Below, piece by piece: positions 1 through 7,544 of a DNA stretch of 9,789 bases (the first letter of the stretch is position 1; each line of letters opens with the position of its first letter). The notes below the pieces were generated by a model, which ran no database searches, was not told where the DNA came from, and was given only the letters and a program-made list of their open reading frames with translations. Made by a program: the position numbers and the translations under genes. This DNA is from Acidobacteriota bacterium (GTDB lineage: Bacteria; Acidobacteriota; Terriglobia; Acidiferrales; UBA7541). The stretch is taken from contig PKWH01000152.1 of the NCBI GenBank assembly GCA_003131985.1, positions 1 through 9,789 of the forward strand, given 5' to 3'.

Positions 1-1254
1 GCCTTTGACGGCGGCTTGATGGATCTGTTTCCACTCAGCACTGGAACTGCCGGCCCGCCCCCAGGTGCGCCGCCGATAGCGGATACCACTGGCCTCGTGA
101 TGGGGTATTACGATGGAAATACCGTCACTGCGCTCTGGAACTACGCGCAACACTACGCCATGAGCGACAACTCCTACGACACGAATTTTGGCCCCTCCAG
201 TCCCGGCGCCATCAACCTGGTGTCCGGCCAAACCAACGGCGTCACCGAGAGCTTGAACGGCAGTGGCGCGATCGTTCCTGACGGAAACGGCGGGTTCACG
301 CTGAATAGCGACGCCGATCCTGTCGGAGATGTTTGTTCTACCTCGAGCGGCGAGACGGTACGAATGGGAGGAAAGAACATCGGAGATCTGTTGAACGCAG
401 CCGGTGTGAGCTGGGGCTTTTTCGAAGGAGGTTTTAACCTCAGCATCGTGAATGCAAACGGAAGCACCGGGTGCAGCAGATCGACCACTTCCGCGATAAC
501 TGCGACGAAGAAAGCTGATTACATCCCGCACCATCAGCCGTTTCAATATTACGTTTCCACCGCTAATCCCACCCACGCCCGGCCGAGTTCAGTGAAACTC
601 ATCGGACAACAGGGCGATGGCGCCAATCATCAGTATGACACTCTGGATTTTTTCGCTGCAGTTAAAGCCGGCAACTTTCCCGCTGTCAGTTTCTTGAAAG
701 CGCCGGGATTTCAGGACGGCCACGCGGGCTACTCTGATCCGCTCGACGAGCAGACGTTCGTCGTTGACGTGATCAATTTCCTGCAAGGCCAGCCGGAGTG
801 GGCCAGCACAGCCGTTGTCATCAACTACGACGATTCTGACGGTTGGTACGATCACCAGCTTGGCCAACTCATTAATTCGTCTGCGGTACCTGGCGTGGAT
901 GTTCTGAACGACAAGTCGCCGTCGTGCGGAACCGGTACGACAGCACTGCCCGGCATCAACCCCTCAACCCTGCACGCACAGGGTCGTTGCGGATATGGCC
1001 CGCGGCTGCCCTATATGGTCATTTCACCGTGGGCACGCCACAACTTCGTGGACCACACCATGACCGACCAAAGCTCAACAATTCGATTCATCGAGGATAA
1101 CTGGCTGGACGGGCAGCGCATCGGAAACGGCTCGTTTGACACCATAGCGAACTCGATCAGCCAAATGTTCGATTTCAAACAGGTGAACGACAATGACTTG
1201 TTCATCCTGAACGATAAAACCGGAGAAGTGGAGTTTTCTTCCGGTTCGAACTAA
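1..1254 (+). CDS. Phosphoesterase-family protein (phospholipase C / acid phosphatase type), 5'-truncated by window edge
   Basis: The frame is open from base 1, so the gene starts before the window; 417 C-terminal residues are visible. In-frame TTG and ATG codons at 16-21 are internal, because the sequence before them (AFDGG) already reads as family sequence. Visible family features are GNTVTALWNYAQHYA followed by DNSYDTNFGPSSPG (about visible residues 39-69), DGHAGYSDPLDEQ (about 239-251), the metal-site-like YDDSDGWYDH (about 276-285) and a closing GPRLPYMVISPWA...DHT...TIRFIEDNW block (about 333-368). These match the phosphoesterase family of bacterial phospholipases C and AcpA-type acid phosphatases, which hydrolyse phospholipid head groups or phosphomonoesters outside the cytoplasm. 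The N-terminal part, with the first catalytic motif and any Tat or Sec signal, is missing, so substrate and export route cannot be read here. A strong terminator follows the stop by 29 bases. Confidence 0.9.
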   Translation, partial: AFDGGLMDLFPLSTGTAGPPPGAPPIADTTGLVMGYYDGNTVTALWNYAQHYAMSDNSYDTNFGPSSPGAINLVSGQTNGVTESLNGSGAIVPDGNGGFTLNSDADPVGDVCSTSSGETVRMGGKNIGDLLNAAGVSWGFFEGGFNLSIVNANGSTGCSRSTTSAITATKKADYIPHHQPFQYYVSTANPTHARPSSVKLIGQQGDGANHQYDTLDFFAAVKAGNFPAVSFLKAPGFQDGHAGYSDPLDEQTFVVDVINFLQGQPEWASTAVVINYDDSDGWYDHQLGQLINSSAVPGVDVLNDKSPSCGTGTTALPGINPSTLHAQGRCGYGPRLPYMVISPWARHNFVDHTMTDQSSTIRFIEDNWLDGQRIGNGSFDTIANSISQMFDFKQVNDNDLFILNDKTGEVEFSSGSN

Positions 1255-1283
1255 GTTTCGAGGCAATAGTTGCGATGGAAGAC

Positions 1284-1322
1284 AAGGCACGTGCGGCAAG
1301 CCCGCGCACGTGCCTTTGTTTT
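1284..1322 (+). terminator. Strong intrinsic terminator after the phospholipase gene
   Basis: A perfect 12-bp stem (AAGGCACGTGCG at 1284-1295 with CGCACGTGCCTT at 1305-1316) encloses a 9-base loop and runs into the T-rich stretch TTTGTTTT (1315-1322). It sits 29 bases after the phospholipase stop on the same strand. Each arm also contains the self-complementary octamer GCACGTGC (1287-1294 and 1306-1313), so the element could also act as a paired protein-binding site. That second role is inference only. Confidence 0.88.
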
Positions 1323-1347
1323 CCATGCGTGCTATCTTCCCGAATTC

Positions 1348-1354
1348 AAGGGAG
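1348..1354 (+). promoter_or_regulatory. Ribosome binding site supporting the TTG start of the oxidase gene
   Basis: AAGGGAG lies four bases before the TTG at 1359-1361. It is the only purine-rich Shine-Dalgarno-like match near the twin-arginine signal. The farther in-frame ATG at 1275 lies before the terminator stem and would put 28 non-signal residues in front of the Tat motif. The spacing is shorter than usual. Confidence 0.6.
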
Positions 1355-1358
1355 CTGC

Positions 1359-2954
1359 TTGATTACGAGACGAAAATTTTTGCGTCGCACCGGCTTAGCC
1401 ACCACGGCTCTGCTGATGGATCGCGTTCCTGCGTTCTCCCAATCAGCTCCGGCCAAGGCTCTAACGCTCGACCCCAATACACTGGCCAAGTTCGTCGATC
1501 CGCTTCCGATTCCCCCGATTGTGAGACCCGACCGGTACCAGCCCAGCCCGGCAGATCCAGGAGTAAAAATTCCGTACTTCCGTCAAGCCATGCGGCCCTT
1601 CGAGATGAAAGTCCATCGCGACCTCAAGCCCACGCGCATGTGGGGTTTCAGTTCGGGATTCCCAGGCCCCACGTTCGACGTTCGCAGCGGACAGGAAATT
1701 ATGGTCGAGTGGGTCAACGAGCTTCCCGACAAGCACTTTCTTCCCGTAGATCACAACCTCGGCGGGGCTGGCGCGCACCAACCCGAAGTGCGAGCGGTGG
1801 TGCACCTTCATGGCGGAAAGGTGGCGCCGGAAAGCGACGGCTATCCCGAGGATTGGATTGTTCCGGGGAAATCGGCCCTGTATCACTACCCCAACAAGCA
1901 AGACGCGGCGATGCTGTGGTATCACGATCACGCGATGGGAATCAATCGCCTGAATATTTACGCGGGATTGATGGGCGCGTACCTTCTGCGAGACGACGTG
2001 GAAGACTCACTCCAGTTGCCAAACGGAAAGTACGAAATTCCGCTGGTGATTTCCGACCGTTTTTTTACGCCCGAAGGCCAGCTCTTTTATCCGGTATCGG
2101 GCAATGCGAATGCTCCGTGGGTTCCCGAAGTTTTCGGCGACGCTATTCTGGTGAACGGGAAAATATTCCCGTACCTCGATGTCGCTGCGCGCAAACACCG
2201 CTTCCGCGTGCTGAATGCTTCGAATGCGCGTTTCTACCATTTGTCATTCGCAAACGGCGCTTCTTTCACTCAGATTGGAACGGACCAAGGATTACTGCCG
2301 GCGCCGATTCCGCTCAAAGCATTAATGATTGCGCCGGGCGAGCGAGTTGATCTCGTCATCGACTTCAGCAGCCATCGCGGCGAGGAGATGATTCTCAAAA
2401 ACGACGCGTTCGTGATCATGCAGTTCCGAGTTTCGGGCGATAAGGTGAACGACACGAGTTCGCTGCCGGCAGCTTTGCGGCCCGTGCCAAAAATCTCGGA
2501 GTCCCAAGCGGTGAAGACGCGACTGCTCTCTCTCGATGAATATGTCAATCGCGTAGCCGAGCCCGTTCTCATGCTGTTGAATGGCACTTACTGGCACCAA
2601 CCCATCACGGAAACTCCCGTGCTCAACACGACCGAGATCTGGACCCTGATCAATCCCACCGACGATTCGCACCCTATTCATCTTCATTTAGTGCGATTTC
2701 AGATTTTGGATCGGCGCCGCTTCGAAACTTCCGCGTATATGGGCAGGCGCGAGCTGAAATTCACGGGCGAGCCAGTCCCTCCGGATGCTTCTGAAGCGGG
2801 ATGGAAGGATACCGCGCGAGCGGAACCGGGCATGGTGACGCGGATAATCGTTCACTTCGAAGGCTATGCCGGCCGCTACGTCTGGCATTGCCACATACTC
2901 GAACACGAAGACAATGAAATGATGCGTCCGTACGAAGTGCTTGCGAAGCCGTGA
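1359..2954 (+). CDS. Tat-exported CotA-like multicopper oxidase (laccase family)
   Basis: A 531-residue enzyme that should oxidise phenolic or metal substrates and reduce O2 to water at a four-copper centre outside the cytoplasm. All copper motifs are present in order: HLHG (His149/151), WYHDH (His189/191), HPIHLH (His438/441/443) and HCHILEHEDNEMM (His510, Cys511, His512, His516, probable axial Met521). The last motif and the GYPEDW segment resemble Bacillus CotA spore-coat laccase and bilirubin oxidase, and the length is close to CotA. The N-terminus reads TRRKFLRR and then a hydrophobic stretch ending near AFSQS, a twin-arginine signal suited to export of a folded metalloenzyme. I chose TTG 1359 because it places this signal at residue 3 and has AAGGGAG upstream; longer starts at 1275 (ATG) or 1329 (GTG) are less likely. 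The substrate cannot be read from sequence; copper efflux, Mn oxidation and phenol oxidation are all possible. The gene converges on the next one with a 65-bp gap. Confidence 0.92.
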   Translation: MITRRKFLRRTGLATTALLMDRVPAFSQSAPAKALTLDPNTLAKFVDPLPIPPIVRPDRYQPSPADPGVKIPYFRQAMRPFEMKVHRDLKPTRMWGFSSGFPGPTFDVRSGQEIMVEWVNELPDKHFLPVDHNLGGAGAHQPEVRAVVHLHGGKVAPESDGYPEDWIVPGKSALYHYPNKQDAAMLWYHDHAMGINRLNIYAGLMGAYLLRDDVEDSLQLPNGKYEIPLVISDRFFTPEGQLFYPVSGNANAPWVPEVFGDAILVNGKIFPYLDVAARKHRFRVLNASNARFYHLSFANGASFTQIGTDQGLLPAPIPLKALMIAPGERVDLVIDFSSHRGEEMILKNDAFVIMQFRVSGDKVNDTSSLPAALRPVPKISESQAVKTRLLSLDEYVNRVAEPVLMLLNGTYWHQPITETPVLNTTEIWTLINPTDDSHPIHLHLVRFQILDRRRFETSAYMGRRELKFTGEPVPPDASEAGWKDTARAEPGMVTRIIVHFEGYAGRYVWHCHILEHEDNEMMRPYEVLAKP

Positions 2955-3019
2955 GCTTACGACTGCCTGCACAGAGGAAGGCCCATCTTTTAAGGAAAGG
3001 GAAGTTCTCGGCTTCTTTG

Positions 3020-6000
3020 TTACCGCCACAAGAAGAATTCAAACGTGCGCACTGTTTCCAGCCGTTGCACTTGCGCTTGATGCGCCTGCAGCTGATGTTC
3101 TTGCGCCTGACGCTCTTGCGCGTCACGGACAATTTTCTGAATCTTGGCTTCCCAAGTCGCGCGGTGATGAGATCGGACTGGCCCTGGGTTCAACCTAGGA
3201 GGAGGAGTGGTCTTCGCTTGAGGTTTCGAGAATGGCTTATCGTAAAACGCCGTGCCTGCGGGACACGCGGGCCCGCTAACGTAGGTTCCCGTGGCCCACA
3301 TCGTCCCTTCGGGCTCCTGCGCAACTCCATCCGGCCCCGTTCCAGTGAGAACCAAAAACACCAGATCGCCGGTCGCACTGTTCGCTGCGGTGATTTCTAC
3401 AACGTCGCCTGAACTGACCGAACTTATGTTATCGGCGGGATCCACACCATTAGCAATGGCCGCAGGGTCTTGAAGCGAAAGAGTGAGTGCCGCCGTTTGC
3501 GTCTCGCAAAGATTATTCGTCCCCACCGTTACCGAACCTTGCACGCTGAAATTATTCTGAACGGTGATGTTGACGGATGAATTGCCTACACCGCCTTCGC
3601 CAAGCGAAGATCCGGTATCAAACGTTCCCTGGTAATCTCCCGAAATCGATTCGGGAGTCCCGTATTCGAAGATCGAGAAAGCTGCAGGTCCGCCTGCCCC
3701 AGACCCGGTCCATCCGATTCCAGTATATGTGAATGTCCCATCAGCTGTGCCGGCGCATGGCGCATTATTCGAACTTGTGGTGAACGTTTGAGTAGTCGAG
3801 TCTTCCTCGACGATGTTCACTATCAGAGGGTTGTTTGGATCGCACCAATTTTGAAAAGTGATCGCGCCCGGAGGTATGCCGAAACCCCCATCCGTAGAAT
3901 CCTGCGAATCGGTTGAACTCAACACGTCGGGCGAGCCGAGAGTAGCGACCACACCCGGATTGGATGTGTCAAAAATAATGAAAAGGTTTTGCTCGCCAAG
4001 TGGCGCTGTCGATCCTAGAATCGGGGTTGTATACAGGCTGGCGTTAGGCGATACAGCAGTTGATTGGATCACCCATTGAGACGGCGGCGTATAGGCGAAT
4101 GTCCACGTCTCGATCTTCTGGCTGGCTGTCAATCCTCCGGTTCCACCGGTGAAGCCGACAAACGCAGTGTTTCCGCCAATGGTCTGCGGAATATTGATCG
4201 GCCAGCTCGTTCTAAACGTTTTGTTCACGGTGCTGTCAGTGATGGTCATCGCCAGGGTCGTACCGTCGTAGGTGATATGCACGGCCATGGTGTCCCCGCT
4301 ATTTAGAATCACGCCGGAGGAGGTCATGTCGGTGGCGGGCACGGTGGGTGAAGCACCATTCGTATAAAGCCCGGTCGAGTCGTCTCCTTCTCCGTCGTTG
4401 TTATACAGATCGTATTTCACGGCCACGCTGTTCGAAATCCCTAAAGTTCCGCCGGGAGTATCCGGGCCATATCCTAGTCCACCGCCGGTGGGTCCCAACG
4501 CAGATGCACCTGCTGCTGAATTCTGAACGGTAAAGGTAATGCCATCGGCCATCGCGTCAGAGAGCTGGAACGTGAAATCTGTGGTGAAATTGGTAATGTT
4601 CACCGGAGTGGTACAGAAAGCGCTTCCGGCTTCATTCTCTTGGCCGTTCGTCAACTGAAGGCGGCTATCGTCAAGATCCGTCGAGCCGTTGAACTTCATG
4701 CAGCCCGGTATAGAAAAGCCCATTCCGAAGTTTATGGTTGTTGCGTCGGGATTGATCGTAAACGTTGCGGTTACTGCAGGGCTGTCGTTCAGACCTGGTG
4801 AGGATGCGATGGCCGTAATCGTAGTGGTCGAAGTAACGGAGATCGGCGTGGAGTATTGCTTCGAGCTGTGCGTCGGCATGGTGCCGTCGGTTGTGTAATA
4901 GATGGTCGGAGTTGGGGAAGTGTCCGAAAGCTGGACGCTTTGCGCCGAGGTATAAGTTCCCGCTGCGGGTGACACATCCGGCGGCGCAGCCTGGTCTTGA
5001 ATCGTATAAGTCGCTGTAGAAACCACGCTCTGAATGAAGCCTTCGCTAATTGCGATGGCATTGAATGTCGTGGTTTCGGCAACTGTTATCAGGCCCGAGT
5101 ACAGAGTCGAGCCGCTGGTTGGAGGGCTGCCATCCGTGGTGTAATAAATGGCGGCGTTTGGTGTGGAGCTGCCCATCGTCACCTGGACGCCAGCGCTATA
5201 GGACCCGCCGACGGGACTAAAAACAGGCGCAACAGCCTGGGATTCTCCGCTTAACAATCCGAATACGTTCACTTGTTTTTGCGTGCCTACGTACACTTTG
5301 CCGTTCGTAACCACCGGTACGACAAACTTCACGGCAGGTCCAAGTGTATCCCGCCCGCTGGTTAGATTGGACCCGTATAAAAGGTTGGAAACGTTCGTCG
5401 CGTTATAGGCGCGAAGAATAGCGGGGCCGCTGGAAGTGTATGCGTCCGATTCCACAGCCCAGACAATTCCGTTGCTTGTTCCGTTGGACGACACTACTGG
5501 AGTGGAGCCTGGGAATTGGCTCGACTCAGCCGACTTGGAAGTGGGAGACTGAGAGAGCATGTCATTCGTGAGCGAATAAGCCTCCAGGTTTCCGCCGTTC
5601 CCCCACAGATAAACCTGACCGTTCCAATACGCCGGCATGCTCCAGAGTCCAGCGCCACTCGATATTGACTGGATAATTTCTGGATCGCTGGTGCAGCCGT
5701 TGCAGTAGTGGCTGCCATCGCTGGTCATCATGTCGCGATTTACCACATAAACTTCTCCCTGCTTCCCGCTCTGAATCAGGATATGCAGAAAAGGACCCGG
5801 CTGGTCAGGCACGACTAGCACTCCGCCAGAACCTAAGTCTTCGTCGGCGTCGTCCAGCGAGCCTTGGTTCCAAGGAGTAAAGTAATCCGTCGGAACTGGA
5901 ACTCCATTCGTCAAGCCCACCCGTACGATACTGTCGCCAAAGTCGATTGTCGTCGACGGCGGAGGCGCAGGAGTCTGAACGGTGTAATCGCCATTGCCCG

Positions 6001-6928
6001 TGGAAACGTAGATATTTCCTGCCGCATCGGCCGCAAGTCCGGAACCAGCTCCCCATATCCCGTTGCCCTTTCCATTTGGCGATGTGCACCACACTCCGGT
6101 CTGGGCCAAAGTAGTTTTGTTGAAGCCGAGAAGCCAGCCGTGCCAGGGCCCGTTGTCCCCGTGCGAGGAAAAGCCGACATAAAGGAAGCCATTAAGCAGA
6201 AGAAGACCAGGTCGTTGATTCGCCCACTGCGGGTTCAGGGGCACTGTGGTGCCGTTGCCGTCCGGAGCCGTTCCCGGGACTGAAGCAGTTATCAATACTG
6301 GTCCGCCCAGTTTCTCGGCACCGGTGGTGATATCTATGGCGTGCAGCCGATAGATGATATTGCCGCTCTCTACTGTATTCACTACAACGTAAAGCGTATT
6401 TGTGGTGGGATCAATCGTAGGCGTGCCGGTAATGCCCATCTCGGGGTTAATGTCCTGCGTGCCGCCGACATCGGCAGTCGAAACCGTGGTTGCGCCGTTA
6501 ATCAGAAAAGTTACGTACCACAATTGAGATCCAGTGTCGGCATCAAACGCGTAGAGGCCGTCATGCTCCGTCGCGACGTATAAAACATTGTGTGTTCCAT
6601 TTCCCGGAATCGCGAGAGCGGGCACGTATAACGGCTGCGCGTACACATAGCCATCGACGGTCAGTGTAAATAGCTTTCCGAAAGTCGTAGAGTTCACATT
6701 TGTCGGATTTAGGACGGTCTCGCCAGTATTCTGTCCCGTTCGAGCTGTGTCGTAATGCTGCGTGAGTATGCTTGTTTGTGCGGACGAAGGCAGCGACACC
6801 AAGAGCGCCGCGAAAACCAACAGCACAACGTTGCGGGGAACTGTCGAAATAGGCAATCTCGGTCGCCTTGCATTAGCAAAATCGAGAATAAGTTTTGCGA
6901 ACCTATCAAAATTCGAGCGAAGCGTCAT
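3020..6928 (-). CDS. Very large exported protein: PQQ-like beta-propeller, two chitobiase-C-terminal-type modules, L-type lectin, unknown C-terminal region
   Basis: 1302 residues from the ATG at 6926-6928, which follows GAGGTG by 10 bases; the ATG at 6967 has no ribosome site. Residues 1-50 form a Sec-type signal with a long basic n-region, a hydrophobic core (VVLLVFAALLVSL) and likely cleavage at SSA/QT. Residues about 50-562 are a PQQ/BamB-like propeller with repeated blades (NVLYVATEHDGLYAFDADTG, GKVYVGTQKQVNVFG). Residues about 567-643 and 648-725 are two homologous modules, each with IYYTTDG, of the kind found at the C-terminus of chitobiase. Residues about 731-947 resemble a legume-type lectin, with DGITFTVQ and a metal-loop-like VKYDLYNNDGEGDDSTGLY. 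Residues about 950-1227 are Ser/Thr/Gly-rich and unrecognised. The last about 65 residues are Pro- and charge-rich. No PQQ-dehydrogenase heme motif (CxxCH) is present, so a binding or scaffold role at the cell surface, probably to glycans, is more likely than catalysis. This role is inferred. Confidence 0.9.
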   Translation of the reverse strand: MTLRSNFDRFAKLILDFANARRPRLPISTVPRNVVLLVFAALLVSLPSSAQTSILTQHYDTARTGQNTGETVLNPTNVNSTTFGKLFTLTVDGYVYAQPLYVPALAIPGNGTHNVLYVATEHDGLYAFDADTGSQLWYVTFLINGATTVSTADVGGTQDINPEMGITGTPTIDPTTNTLYVVVNTVESGNIIYRLHAIDITTGAEKLGGPVLITASVPGTAPDGNGTTVPLNPQWANQRPGLLLLNGFLYVGFSSHGDNGPWHGWLLGFNKTTLAQTGVWCTSPNGKGNGIWGAGSGLAADAAGNIYVSTGNGDYTVQTPAPPPSTTIDFGDSIVRVGLTNGVPVPTDYFTPWNQGSLDDADEDLGSGGVLVVPDQPGPFLHILIQSGKQGEVYVVNRDMMTSDGSHYCNGCTSDPEIIQSISSGAGLWSMPAYWNGQVYLWGNGGNLEAYSLTNDMLSQSPTSKSAESSQFPGSTPVVSSNGTSNGIVWAVESDAYTSSGPAILRAYNATNVSNLLYGSNLTSGRDTLGPAVKFVVPVVTNGKVYVGTQKQVNVFGLLSGESQAVAPVFSPVGGSYSAGVQVTMGSSTPNAAIYYTTDGSPPTSGSTLYSGLITVAETTTFNAIAISEGFIQSVVSTATYTIQDQAAPPDVSPAAGTYTSAQSVQLSDTSPTPTIYYTTDGTMPTHSSKQYSTPISVTSTTTITAIASSPGLNDSPAVTATFTINPDATTINFGMGFSIPGCMKFNGSTDLDDSRLQLTNGQENEAGSAFCTTPVNITNFTTDFTFQLSDAMADGITFTVQNSAAGASALGPTGGGLGYGPDTPGGTLGISNSVAVKYDLYNNDGEGDDSTGLYTNGASPTVPATDMTSSGVILNSGDTMAVHITYDGTTLAMTITDSTVNKTFRTSWPINIPQTIGGNTAFVGFTGGTGGLTASQKIETWTFAYTPPSQWVIQSTAVSPNASLYTTPILGSTAPLGEQNLFIIFDTSNPGVVATLGSPDVLSSTDSQDSTDGGFGIPPGAITFQNWCDPNNPLIVNIVEEDSTTQTFTTSSNNAPCAGTADGTFTYTGIGWTGSGAGGPAAFSIFEYGTPESISGDYQGTFDTGSSLGEGGVGNSSVNITVQNNFSVQGSVTVGTNNLCETQTAALTLSLQDPAAIANGVDPADNISSVSSGDVVEITAANSATGDLVFLVLTGTGPDGVAQEPEGTMWATGTYVSGPACPAGTAFYDKPFSKPQAKTTPPPRLNPGPVRSHHRATWEAKIQKIVRDAQERQAQEHQLQAHQAQVQRLETVRTFEFFLWR
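4754..5230 (-). repeat. Tandem pair of chitobiase-C-terminal-like modules within the large exported protein
   Basis: Two adjacent segments of about 77 residues align end to end. Both start at a VxSPxxGxY-like stretch, share IYYTTDG, a Pro-Thr, YS, a TTT...AIA stretch and a TATxTI ending. They are protein-level repeats that have diverged at DNA level and act as beta-sandwich spacers between propeller and lectin. Confidence 0.8.
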
Positions 6929-7453
6929 CTGTCTAGAACACCTCGGTCGGGTTAGTTCCAGTGGCATAACGGGCGTACAAAAGCATACAAACGAATCTGC
7001 ATTTAGATGACCGAATCGCTGAGCTTATAGGTTCTGCCGCGCATCTAACATATTAAAACTAAAGGGCTTATTGAAGCTGTGGCGCCCGGTTTTAGCGGTC
7101 GGGGATTTGCTGGGAATACTTTTACCGTTTTTTGGCAAATAGCAGCACAAAAGGCTGAGAAATCTCACAATAGGACATCTGGCTAACCGGTACACCTGAT
7201 CTCCTTTCGCCCAGGACAACTATGCATCGCTTTGCAGATTTGTTGGCGGCTCGGCGAGGAAGCCGCTGGAACCCCTCGAATGGACGAATCTTGGATCGGT
7301 GTGCAGATTTGTCGATTCGCCTTCGCGAGGTCAACCCAAGGAGCGAGGGCTCACGACTCGGTGGAGGTTGTCAATGATCAGAAGGGCGCGAGTCGCAGCT
7401 TGCAAAAAAGGGATCTATCAAACCGCTGGGGGACACCGTTGTCAGTTGGGAGA
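6929..7453. other. Intergenic stretch without a convincing gene (5' region of the large exported gene)
   Basis: About 525 bp between the start of the large minus-strand gene and the tRNA. It must hold that gene's promoter and leader, but I see no clear -35/-10 pair; the most AT-rich part is about 7045-7065. Visible structure is minor: an inverted repeat TGAGA-AA-TCTCA (7156-7167), an 11-base direct repeat TGCAGATTTGT (7233-7243 and 7302-7312), a hairpin GCGGCT/AGCCGC with a 9-base loop (7246-7266), and a T6 run on the minus strand (about 7405-7410) downstream of the tRNA with no strong stem before it. Plus-strand open frames here run into the antisense of the tRNA and look spurious. Confidence 0.6.
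7025..7195 (-). CDS. Possible small ORF (56 aa), doubtful
   Basis: A GTG at 7193-7195 is preceded by AAGGAG with five to six bases spacing, and the frame runs 56 codons to TAA. The product has a short hydrophobic, Cys-containing stretch (FLSLLCCYL) followed by a basic, Ser/Pro/Lys-rich part. I recognise no family. It lies on the same strand as the large exported gene, whose start is about 96 bases further on, so it could be a leader peptide. The good ribosome site is the only support, and chance is the simpler explanation. Confidence 0.15.
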   Translation of the reverse strand: MYRLARCPIVRFLSLLCCYLPKNGKSIPSKSPTAKTGRHSFNKPFSFNMLDARQNL

Positions 7454-7528
7454 TGGTGCCGAGGGCCAGAATCGGACTGGCTACGCCGGCCTTTTCAGGG
7501 CCGCGCTCTACCAATGAGCTACCTCGGC
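7454..7528 (-). tRNA. tRNA-Phe (anticodon GAA), CCA encoded, with unusual D- and T-loop bases
   Basis: A full cloverleaf folds on the minus strand: acceptor GCCGAGG/CCTCGGC, D stem GCTC/GAGC, anticodon stem CGGCC/GGCCG with loop CTGAAAA (anticodon at 7494-7496), T stem GCCAG/CTGGC, discriminator A and genomic CCA (7454-7456). All stems pair perfectly. The gene has 75 bases rather than 76. The D loop is ATTGGTA, so a T fills position 15 (consensus purine); position 48 is A rather than C; and the T loop reads TCCGATT, giving C at position 55 instead of T. Phe features G34-A35-A36, A73, T20, G44, T59 and T60 are present. The gene is preceded by a plausible promoter and lies 146 bp downstream of ftsK on the same strand. 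Confidence 0.93.
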
Positions 7529-7544
7529 ACGGGAACGATTTATG

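Noticed and set aside
1275..1358. N-terminal extension of the oxidase from ATG 1275
   Set aside because: It would begin upstream of the terminator stem, lacks a ribosome site and buries the twin-arginine signal 30 residues inside the protein.
3012..3035. Hairpin CTTCTTTGT/ACAAGAAG over the stop of the large gene as a terminator for the convergent pair
   Set aside because: The stem is AT-rich with a bulge and no T-run follows, so it is too weak to call.
3020..6928. PQQ-dependent dehydrogenase or cytochrome-linked enzyme
   Set aside because: The propeller is PQQ-like in blade pattern only. The single CxxC (YCNGCTS) is not followed by His, so there is no heme c motif, and no dehydrogenase signature is seen.
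7454..7528. tRNA gene as integration site of a mobile element
   Set aside because: No integrase, no second copy of the tRNA 3' end and no foreign-looking genes are visible in the window.
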